Assembly: GCA_963528625.1 (NCBI GenBank)
Contig: CAURVQ010000002.1
Span: 1 to 64,000 of the forward strand
DNA: 64,000 bases
Reading direction: 5' to 3'
From: CALHVR01 sp963528625
GTDB lineage: Bacteria > Fusobacteriota > Fusobacteriia > Fusobacteriales > Leptotrichiaceae
Shown here piece after piece: positions 56,908 to 63,071 of this stretch. Under the pieces are notes generated by a model that did no database searches, was not told the DNA's origin, and saw nothing but the letters and a program-made list of their open reading frames with translations. Position 1 is the first letter of the stretch. Each line of letters starts with the position of its first letter. A program made the translations under genes and the position numbers.

Positions 56908-57234
56908 TTATTTTTTTAATGCTTTTAATATATCTTTTTCTATATCTTTATAACACAAATTAGCTATATTTTCCTTTAATATAGCTTTACCTACGATTAT
57001 ATAATTTGTTTTATCTTTAAAATATTCTAAATTGTTTCTCACAGTTTCTCTAAATAATCGTTTTATTTTATTTCTATTTACTGCATTTCCTGTTTTTTTA
57101 CTTGCTACAAAACCAAATTTTTTGTCATCTTTACTATGACTTATAAAAATTATTGTATATTTTGTATATATTTTTTTAGAGTTATTGTATATTTGTGTAA
57201 ATTCTTTAGTTTTTTTTATTTTATTAATTGACAT
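56908..57234 (-). CDS. rnpA: RnpA, ribonuclease P protein component
   Basis: RnpA assists the RNase P RNA in trimming tRNA 5' ends. The 108-residue basic protein has the family signature KKTGNAVNRNKIKRLFRETV (the RNR motif) and a FGFVASKK strand. TAGGAAA precedes the ATG. It is 65 bases after rpmH; a strong terminator hairpin directly after the rpmH stop lies between them, so rnpA may receive only read-through transcription. Confidence 0.95.
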   Translation of the reverse strand: MSINKIKKTKEFTQIYNNSKKIYTKYTIIFISHSKDDKKFGFVASKKTGNAVNRNKIKRLFRETVRNNLEYFKDKTNYIIVGKAILKENIANLCYKDIEKDILKALKK

Positions 57235-57265
57235 ATTTATATTTCCTAGAATATTAATATTAATT

Positions 57266-57298
57266 TTAAAAAAAACCGGTGTTTTTACTTGTCACCGG
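57266..57298 (-). terminator. attenuating terminator between rpmH and rnpA
   Basis: Minus strand: CCGGTG pairs with CACCGG, loop of 11, followed by eight T and A-rich DNA. It begins two bases after the rpmH stop. It is the most G+C-rich hairpin in the region and would reduce transcription from rpmH into rnpA-yidC-jag-mnmE. Confidence 0.85.
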
Positions 57299-57299
57299 G

Positions 57300-57437
57300 T
57301 TATGCTGATAATTTTGATCTACCTTTATCTCTTCTTCTTTTTAAAACTCTTCTTCCATTTTTAGTTTTCATTCTACTTCTAAATCCGTGATCTTTTTTTC
57401 TTTTTCTTTTATTTGGTTGATATGTTCTTTTTGTCAT
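57300..57437 (-). CDS. rpmH: Ribosomal protein bL34
   Basis: A 45-residue, highly basic protein begins MTKRTYQPNKRKRKKDHGF and contains RSRMKTKNGRRVLKRRR, the complete L34 pattern. AGAAAGGAAAAA lies before the ATG. It is the first gene leftward from oriC, with its own near-consensus promoter. Gene order rpmH-rnpA-yidC-jag-mnmE is the conserved origin-flanking block. Confidence 0.97.
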   Translation of the reverse strand: MTKRTYQPNKRKRKKDHGFRSRMKTKNGRRVLKRRRDKGRSKLSA

Positions 57438-57500
57438 TTTTTTTCCTTTCTAAATATTTTATAATTTATTAAAATTGATTTTTTAATTTATGTACATCAT

Positions 57501-57529
57501 ATAATATACAAAATTGATAAAAAAGTCAA
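57501..57529 (-). promoter_or_regulatory. promoter of rpmH
   Basis: Minus strand: TTGACT (57529-57524), 17-base spacer, TATTAT (57506-57501). About 64 bases separate it from the rpmH ATG. Confidence 0.78.
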
Positions 57530-57574
57530 GTCTTATTTACTTTATTTATAAGTTTTTTTTGTTTTATAATTTTT

Positions 57575-57604
57575 TTGAAAAATTTTTAATCAACATTGTA
57601 TAAT
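57575..57604 (+). promoter_or_regulatory. possible upstream dnaA promoter
   Basis: Plus strand: TTGAAA (57575-57580), 18-base spacer, TATAAT (57599-57604). It lies some 430 bases before dnaA, so transcripts would cross all DnaA boxes. A second TATAAT at 57978-57983 with a weak TTAAAA upstream is nearer to the gene. Confidence 0.4.
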
Positions 57605-57698
57605 ATATAATATATTTATTCTTTATTTATATTATTATTATTATAGTCAGTGGATTCGTGGAAATGTAGTATTTTAAGGGTTTTGTTTAATTTTTAAT

Positions 57699-57707
57699 TG
57701 TGGATAA
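57699..57707 (+). promoter_or_regulatory. perfect DnaA box
   Basis: TGTGGATAA, the exact complement of TTATCCACA. Confidence 0.9.
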
Positions 57708-57824
57708 TTTTGGAAAAAATGTGAGTAAGTTTATATACACATTTTTTCTACACATTTTTAACGGTATTTTTGGAAAAGTGGAAAACTTTAAGAGAATGTT
57801 TTATTTTCAATATTTTGTTATATA

Positions 57825-57853
57825 TGTGGGTAAAGTGTGGAAAATGTGGAAAA
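57825..57853 (+). promoter_or_regulatory. three adjacent DnaA boxes
   Basis: TGTGGGTAA (57825-57833), TGTGGAAAA (57836-57844) and TGTGGAAAA (57845-57853), same orientation, starts 11 and 9 bases apart. Confidence 0.8.
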
Positions 57854-57887
57854 GTGTATTGGAATATTATATTTTTTATTATTTTTA

Positions 57888-57908
57888 TGTGGAAAACAAT
57901 GTGGAAAT
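57888..57908 (+). promoter_or_regulatory. two DnaA boxes next to the AT-rich element
   Basis: TGTGGAAAA (57888-57896) and TGTGGAAAT (57900-57908), 12 bases apart, at the left edge of the probable unwinding region. Confidence 0.72.
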
Positions 57909-58008
57909 GTTAATATCTTGAAAATTATATAAATTTATGATAAAATTTTTTGTATTAAAATAATAAAAAAATAAATATATAATGAATTTTTAATTTTAGA
58001 AAGGAGAG

Positions 58009-58030
58009 TATGATTAAAATTTTGATCATA
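58009..58030 (+). promoter_or_regulatory. hairpin between Shine-Dalgarno and ATG of dnaA
   Basis: TATGAT...ATCATA with an AAAATTTT core forms a 22-base inverted repeat (one G-T wobble). AAGGAGAG ends just before it and the dnaA ATG starts 10 bases after it. An ATG inside the repeat (58010) opens a 13-codon frame that stops at 58051, overlapping the dnaA start. The repeat contains a GATC. Confidence 0.65.
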
Positions 58031-58040
58031 CGAATAAATT

Positions 58041-59390
58041 ATGGATTATAAAGCCTCAGATTTATGGGAAAAAATAAAAAAAATTTGTAAAACGAGTGTT
58101 GAAGAAAATAAATATAATATGATTTTTAAGAATGTTGAGGCAAAAGATTTTTCAGATAATACATTAACTTTAGTTTGTGAAAGTTTATTGATAAAAGCAG
58201 AAATTGAAAAATTTTTAAAAAAAATAGAAGATGCAGCAGAAATTTTACTTGATGAAAGTATTGATGTTGTTTTTGAAATAAAAAAAGTAGAAAATAACAC
58301 AAAAGATATATATAAAATACAAGAATTTAAAATGCAACAAAATAAAACAAATTTGAATAAAAGTAAAACAATGTATAACTTTGTAATAGGAGATAATAGT
58401 AAACTTGCTTATGAGGCTTGTTTTGCAGTTATTGATTCAGTAACAACTAGAGATGAACCAGCTTATAATCCGTTGTTTATTTATGGAGGGTCAGGACTTG
58501 GAAAAACACATTTGATGCAAGCTGTAGGAAATGCAATTTTGGAAAAAAGACCCGATAAAAGAGTTTTTTATGTGACATCTGAAGAATTTTCAAATGAATA
58601 TTATAAAGTTATAAGAGAACATAGAATAGAAACATTTAGAGATAATTTTAGAAATTTAGATGTTCTTTTATTAGATGATATTCAATTTTTTGAAAAGATA
58701 TTTGCACAAGGAGAAGGTAAAGTTCAAGAAGAATTTTTCCATACATTTAATAAGTTACAAGAATCTGGAAAACAAATTATAATGATAAGTGATAGATATC
58801 CAAAAGATATAAAAAATTTATCTGAAAGACTTGAAACGAGATTTGTTCAAGGAGTAACAATTGAAATGCAAAGACCGGGATATGAAACGAGAATGCAAAT
58901 ATTAGAAAATTTCACAGCTATGAAAAAAATAAAAATAGAAAAAAATATATTGGAATATATAGCAGATAATGTTAGTTCTAATGTAAGAGAATTAGAAGGA
59001 GTATTAACTACAATAATTGCAAGAGCAAGTTTATTAAATGAAAATATAACTTTACAACAAGCACAAGATGAATTAGCTAATAGAGTGAAAACACAAAAAG
59101 CTAAAATTACGGCAGAAAAAATAATAGAAGTAGTATCTCAAGAATTTACTATATCAGTATTAGATATGAAATCTAAAAAAAGACAAGCTGAAATAGTAAA
59201 TGCAAGACAAATTGCTATGTTTATTTTAAAAGAGATGTTAGATTTGAATTTAACATCAATAGGAGGACTTTTTGGAGGAAGAGATCATAGTACAGTTATA
59301 AGTAGTATTAGAAAAATTGAAGAAAAAATAGTAGAAGATAAAATTTTTAAAAATCAAATAGATAGAATAAAACAAAGTATAACGCAATAA
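58041..59390 (+). CDS. dnaA: DnaA, replication initiator
   Basis: DnaA binds the boxes at oriC and opens the origin. The 449-residue protein has domain I (1-85), a short linker, the AAA+ domain with Walker A GGSGLGKTHLMQ (149-160), Walker B LLLDDIQFF (about 210) and the ISS helix, and a C-terminal helix-turn-helix with the DnaA signature GRDHSTVISSIRKIE. TYNFVIGDNSK-type entry to the AAA+ domain is present as MYNFVIGDNSK. The start has no Shine-Dalgarno at normal distance; see the leader hairpin. It is followed by a small S4 gene, not by dnaN. Confidence 0.98.
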   Translation: MDYKASDLWEKIKKICKTSVEENKYNMIFKNVEAKDFSDNTLTLVCESLLIKAEIEKFLKKIEDAAEILLDESIDVVFEIKKVENNTKDIYKIQEFKMQQNKTNLNKSKTMYNFVIGDNSKLAYEACFAVIDSVTTRDEPAYNPLFIYGGSGLGKTHLMQAVGNAILEKRPDKRVFYVTSEEFSNEYYKVIREHRIETFRDNFRNLDVLLLDDIQFFEKIFAQGEGKVQEEFFHTFNKLQESGKQIIMISDRYPKDIKNLSERLETRFVQGVTIEMQRPGYETRMQILENFTAMKKIKIEKNILEYIADNVSSNVRELEGVLTTIIARASLLNENITLQQAQDELANRVKTQKAKITAEKIIEVVSQEFTISVLDMKSKKRQAEIVNARQIAMFILKEMLDLNLTSIGGLFGGRDHSTVISSIRKIEEKIVEDKIFKNQIDRIKQSITQ

Positions 59391-59413
59391 ATTTAAAAGA
59401 AAAGAGATAAAAA

Positions 59414-59644
59414 ATGGACAAATTAAATAATGAAATTGAAATAATAAAAATAAAAACAGAATTTATTAAATTGGATCAACTTTTAAAATGGGCAAATTTT
59501 ACAAGTTCTGGAGTTGAAGCCAAAATGATGATACTTGATGGATTAGTAAAAGTAAATGATGAAATAGAAACAAGAAGAGGTAAAAAAATATATTCTGGAG
59601 ATATAGTGGAGTTTAATGGAGAAAAAATAAAAATTGAAAGATGA
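59414..59644 (+). CDS. S4-domain RNA-binding protein (YaaA/RlbA type)
   Basis: This 76-residue protein is essentially one S4 domain: TEFIKLDQLLKWANFTSSG, then KMMILDGLVKVNDEIETRRGKKI. Small S4 proteins of this type lie between dnaN and recF in Firmicutes (YaaA, RlbA) and are thought to act in ribosome assembly. Here it directly follows dnaA by 23 bases. Its stop codon lies within the terminator hairpin that follows. The ribosome-binding site (AAAAGAGAT) is weak. Confidence 0.9.
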   Translation: MDKLNNEIEIIKIKTEFIKLDQLLKWANFTSSGVEAKMMILDGLVKVNDEIETRRGKKIYSGDIVEFNGEKIKIER

Positions 59645-59669
59645 GATTTATAAAAAATCTCATTTTTTT
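59641..59669 (+). terminator. terminator of dnaA and the S4 gene
   Basis: ATGAGATTT pairs with AAATCTCAT across a 5-base loop and is followed by seven T. The TGA stop lies in the left arm. It separates dnaA from the PTS operon. Confidence 0.88.
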
Positions 59670-59771
59670 ATTATAAAATAGGAAATAGTTAAGTAAAAAA
59701 ATATAATAAAAATAAAAATGTAATTTATTATAAAAAAGATTAAACATAAATAAAATAAATAAATATAGCTA

Positions 59772-59800
59772 TTGTTTTTTTGAAAAAGAGAGGTTATACT
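59772..59800 (+). promoter_or_regulatory. promoter of the second mannose-family PTS operon
   Basis: TTGTTT (59772-59777), 17-base spacer, TATACT (59795-59800). The -10 is the same as that of the other PTS operon. The -35 is weak, which may indicate need for an activator. Confidence 0.6.
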
Positions 59801-59847
59801 TATATAAAGGAGAGAAATTTGAATTTTTATAAATAGGAGGTATAAAA

Positions 59848-60834
59848 ATGGTAGGAATTATCATTGCAACACATGGTGAATTTGCAGCTGGTATAAAACA
59901 GTCGTCTTCTATGATTTTAGGAGAGCAAGAAAAAGTAGAATCAGTTGTATTTATGCCAAATGAAGGTCCCGATGATCTTTATAGAAAACTTCAAGAAGCC
60001 ATAACAAAATTGGAAACTGAAGAAATATTATTTTTAGTAGATCTATGGGGTGGAAGTCCTTTTAATCAAGCAAATAGATTATTAGAAGAATCACCTGAAA
60101 ATAGAGCAATAGTTGCAGGGCTTAATTTACCAATGTTACTAGAAGCTTATGGAGAGAGAGAGGAAACAGATAAAGCTCATAATGTAGCAAAAGCTCTAAT
60201 AAATTCAGCAAAAGATCAAATTAAAGTGAAACCAGAAAACTTAGAGCCTGCTAAAAAAGAAGAAAAAGTGGAAGCAAAAGTTGTTCCACAAGCATCAATT
60301 CCAGAAGGAACAGTAATAGGAGATGGAAAATTAAAAATAGTTTTAGCAAGAATAGATACTCGTTTATTACACGGGCAAGTTGCAACGAATTGGGCAAAAA
60401 GTACAAATCCAGATAGAATAATTGTAGTTTCAGATTCAGTTGCAAAAGATGAATTGCGTAAAAAATTAATAGAGCAAGCAGCACCTCCGGGGGTAAAAGC
60501 ACATACAATACCTTTAGATAAATTAGTGGAAGTATCGAAAGATACTCGTTTTGGTGGAACAAAAGCATTATTATTATTTGAAAATCCTCAAGACGCATTA
60601 TATGTAGTTGAAAAAGGTGTAGATATAAAGGAATTAAATATAGGGTCAATGGCTCATTCGGTTGGGAAAGTATTAGTAAATAATGCTATTTCAATGGATC
60701 AAAAAGATGTAGAAACTTATAAAAAATTATCAGATTTAGGAGTTAAATTTGATGTTCGTAAAGTTACAGGAGATAGACCACAAGATTTATTTAAACTTAT
60801 TTCAGCAAAAGCTGGAGAAGGATTGAAATTATAA
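59848..60834 (+). CDS. PTS mannose-family IIAB fusion
   Basis: This cytoplasmic protein carries both phosphotransfer steps (328 residues). The IIA domain (1-130) has H9 in IIATHGEFAAG and FLVDLWGGSPFNQA. A Lys/Glu/Pro linker (about 138-160) leads to IIB with H175 in ARIDTRLLHGQVATNW. It resembles ManX/ManL of Firmicutes, where the usual sugars are mannose and glucose. GGAGG precedes the ATG at eight bases. It starts the operon IIAB-IIC-IID-manO placed between the dnaA-S4 pair and recF. Confidence 0.95.
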   Translation: MVGIIIATHGEFAAGIKQSSSMILGEQEKVESVVFMPNEGPDDLYRKLQEAITKLETEEILFLVDLWGGSPFNQANRLLEESPENRAIVAGLNLPMLLEAYGEREETDKAHNVAKALINSAKDQIKVKPENLEPAKKEEKVEAKVVPQASIPEGTVIGDGKLKIVLARIDTRLLHGQVATNWAKSTNPDRIIVVSDSVAKDELRKKLIEQAAPPGVKAHTIPLDKLVEVSKDTRFGGTKALLLFENPQDALYVVEKGVDIKELNIGSMAHSVGKVLVNNAISMDQKDVETYKKLSDLGVKFDVRKVTGDRPQDLFKLISAKAGEGLKL

Positions 60835-60850
60835 AAAATAGGAGGACATT

Positions 60851-61660
60851 ATGGAAATTAGTATTATTGCAATTATTCTTGTACTAATAGTTGCGTTTTT
60901 AGCAGGAATGGAAGGTGTTTTGGATCAATTTCAATTTCATCAACCAATAATTGCTTGTTCGTTAATAGGATTAGCAACAGGACATGTATCAGAATGTATT
61001 ATTTTAGGTGGAGCGTTACAATTAATAGCATTAGGATGGGCAAATATAGGAGCGGCAATAGCACCAGATGCTGCACTGGCTTCAGTAGCATCAGCTATAA
61101 TTTTTATAAAAGGTGGAAACTTTACACCGGAAGGGCGTAATGTAGCAATAGCTGCAGCAATTACATTAGCGACAGTAGGATTAGTATTAACAATGATAGT
61201 AAGAACATTATCAGTAGTTATTGTTCACCAAGCAGATAGAGCAGCTGAAAAAGGAGATTTTAGAAGTGTAGAAATTTGGCATATGATAGCACTTGCATGT
61301 CAAGGATTACGTATTGCAATTCCAGCATTATTATTAATGTTTATACCTTCAGAAATTGTACAAGCAGGATTAGGTTCTTTACCAGCTTGGTTTACAGAAG
61401 GAATGACAATAGGTGGTGGATTTGTAGTGGCAGTTGGATATGCAATGGTTATTAATTTAATGGCTACAAAAGAAGTATGGCCTTTCTTCTTCTTAGGATT
61501 TGCATTAGCACCGTTAAATCAATTAACATTAATCGCAACAGGAATGATAGGAATGAGTTTAGCTATTATTTACTTAAATCTTTCTAAAAATAAAGGAAAT
61601 GGTGGAGGAAGTGGATCAGCTTCTGGAGACCCATTAGGCGATATTTTGGATAATTATTAA
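60851..61660 (+). CDS. PTS mannose-family IIC component
   Basis: This membrane translocator subunit has 269 residues. It has the family motifs MEGVLDQFQFHQPIIACSL, GGALQLIALGWANIGAAIAPD and GYAMVINLMATKEVWPFFFLGF, and multiple hydrophobic helices. The C-terminal tail is Gly/Ser-rich (GNGGGSGSASGDP), unlike the other IIC at 48-49 kb. AGGAGG precedes the ATG. The close match to ManY/ManM-type IIC supports a glucose/mannose system, but the substrate is inferred. Confidence 0.95.
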   Translation: MEISIIAIILVLIVAFLAGMEGVLDQFQFHQPIIACSLIGLATGHVSECIILGGALQLIALGWANIGAAIAPDAALASVASAIIFIKGGNFTPEGRNVAIAAAITLATVGLVLTMIVRTLSVVIVHQADRAAEKGDFRSVEIWHMIALACQGLRIAIPALLLMFIPSEIVQAGLGSLPAWFTEGMTIGGGFVVAVGYAMVINLMATKEVWPFFFLGFALAPLNQLTLIATGMIGMSLAIIYLNLSKNKGNGGGSGSASGDPLGDILDNY

Positions 61661-61678
61661 TACTAGGAGGAAATTAAA

Positions 61679-62596
61679 ATGAATGATAAAAAAATAAAAT
61701 TGACAAAAGAAGATCGTCGTAATGTTATGCTTCGTTCACAATTTTTACAAGGTTCTTGGAACTATGAACGTATGCAAAATGGAGGTTGGGCTTATTCATT
61801 AATCCCAGCATTGAAAAAATTATATCCAAATAAAGATGATGCTTCTGCAGCTTTAAAAAGACATTTAGAATTTTTCAACACTCACCCATACATAGCAGCA
61901 CCAATTTTAGGAGTAACATTAGCATTAGAAGAAGATAAAGCTAATGGAGTACCGATAGAAGATGCAGCAATTCAAGGGGTAAAAGTAGGAATGATGGGAC
62001 CTTTAGCTGGAATAGGAGATCCAGTATTCTGGTTTACTGTTAGACCAATTTTAGGAGCGATTGCAGCTTCACTTGCAACTGGAGGATCAATTATTGCACC
62101 GTTATTCTTCTTTATTGTATGGAATGTAATTCGTATTTCGTTCTTATGGTATACACAAGAACTTGGTTATCAAAAAGGATCAGAAATTACAAAAGATTTA
62201 TCAGGTGGAATTTTACAAACAATAACTAAAGGAGCTTCAATTTTAGGAATGTTTGTAATGGGAATTTTAGTACAAAGATGGACATCAATAAACTTCCCAA
62301 TGGTAATTTCAAAAGTAACTTTATCAAAAGGAGCTTATGTTGAATTTGATAAAATTCAATCAGTTGATGGAACACAGTTACAAAAAGTATTATCTGATTT
62401 GGCAAATGGAATGGCATTATCGCCAGAAAAAGTTACAACATTACAAGACAACTTAAATCAATTAATTCCGGGATTTGCAGCATTATTATTAACATTCTTA
62501 TGTATGTGGCTACTTAAGAAAAAAGTTAATCCGATCGCAATTATCTTTGGATTATTCGCAGTTGGTATTATAGGACATGTTGTAGGAATATTCTAA
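61679..62596 (+). CDS. PTS mannose-family IID component
   Basis: This IID partner of IIC has 305 residues. It begins with the family motif MLRSQFLQGSWNYERMQNGGW, then LKRHLEFFNTHPYIAAP and GMMGPLAGIGDPVFWFTVRP. Compared with the other IID it has an extra segment of about 30 residues (around 215-255) with KIQSVDGTQLQ, as in ManZ-type proteins. AGGAGG precedes the ATG, 18 bases after IIC. Confidence 0.95.
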   Translation: MNDKKIKLTKEDRRNVMLRSQFLQGSWNYERMQNGGWAYSLIPALKKLYPNKDDASAALKRHLEFFNTHPYIAAPILGVTLALEEDKANGVPIEDAAIQGVKVGMMGPLAGIGDPVFWFTVRPILGAIAASLATGGSIIAPLFFFIVWNVIRISFLWYTQELGYQKGSEITKDLSGGILQTITKGASILGMFVMGILVQRWTSINFPMVISKVTLSKGAYVEFDKIQSVDGTQLQKVLSDLANGMALSPEKVTTLQDNLNQLIPGFAALLLTFLCMWLLKKKVNPIAIIFGLFAVGIIGHVVGIF

Positions 62597-62637
62597 AATA
62601 TAAAAAATTAAAATATAAAAAATTAAATTATAAAATA

Positions 62638-62671
62638 AAAGGAAGCTAAATTTAATAGTTTAGCTTCTTTT
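62638..62671 (+). terminator. attenuator-like hairpin between PTS IID and manO
   Basis: GAAGCTAAA pairs with TTTAGCTTC across an 8-base loop, with extra A-T pairs to a short TTTT tail. The T tract is brief, so partial read-through into manO and recF is expected. Confidence 0.65.
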
Positions 62672-62701
62672 ACTGTATAAAAAATAAAAAGAGAGGTAAA
62701 A

Positions 62702-63070
62702 ATGGCAATTTCACAAAATACAAAAGTATTTTTTACAACTAAAGCAAATAATATGTCGGGATTTTTTGGAAATAAACACGGAAATATTTTGATAGGAGAT
62801 AAAGCTTTTGAATTTTATAATGAAAGAAATCCGGAAGATTATATTCAAATACCTTGGACTGAAATAGAAAAAGTTAGAGCTCAAATATTTTTTAAAGATA
62901 AGTATATAAGAGGATTTTTTATTGACACAAAAGAAAATGGGGTATATAATTTTATAGTGAAAGATGCAGGAAAAACATTAAAAGAAATGAGAGAATTTTT
63001 AGGAAATGAAAAAATAGTTAGAAATAAACCTATATTATCACTAAAAAATATATTTAATAAAAGAGGATAA
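62702..63070 (+). CDS. manO: ManO-type PTS operon regulator (DUF956)
   Basis: This 122-residue cytoplasmic protein of the DUF956 family is found at the end of mannose PTS operons. The family wording is recognisable: TKANNMSGFFGNKHGNILIGDKAFEFYN and PWTEIEKVRAQIFFKDKYIRGFFIDT (given here in part: KANNMSGFFGN, IPWTEIEKVRAQ). In lactic acid bacteria ManO affects expression of the mannose PTS; the mechanism is not well established. AGAGAGG precedes the ATG. Its stop is one base before the recF ATG. Confidence 0.88.
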   Translation: MAISQNTKVFFTTKANNMSGFFGNKHGNILIGDKAFEFYNERNPEDYIQIPWTEIEKVRAQIFFKDKYIRGFFIDTKENGVYNFIVKDAGKTLKEMREFLGNEKIVRNKPILSLKNIFNKRG

Positions 63071-63071
63071 A

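Larger units (their letters stand above)
57640..58000. other. oriC: Chromosomal replication origin oriC
   Basis: The rpmH-dnaA gap is 603 bases. It has one perfect DnaA box and a row of near-consensus boxes all in the same orientation, followed by a nearly pure A/T stretch (about 57910-58000), a candidate unwinding element next to dnaA. Coding strand and base skew both switch here: T/C-rich plus strand to the left, A/G-rich to the right. Weak boxes (AGTGGATTC, CGTGGAAAT) mark the left side at 57649-57665. The short open frame inside (57700-57921) is not a gene. Confidence 0.9.

Noticed and set aside
57700..57921. 73-codon open frame inside oriC
   Set aside because: It spans the DnaA boxes, has aromatic-rich composition typical of AT-rich noncoding DNA, and has no ribosome-binding site or recognisable domain.
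59801..59847. Short TTG-started leader peptide before PTS IIAB
   Set aside because: Only five codons after an AAAGGAGAG-like sequence; the IIAB start has its own strong GGAGG, and nothing suggests a function.
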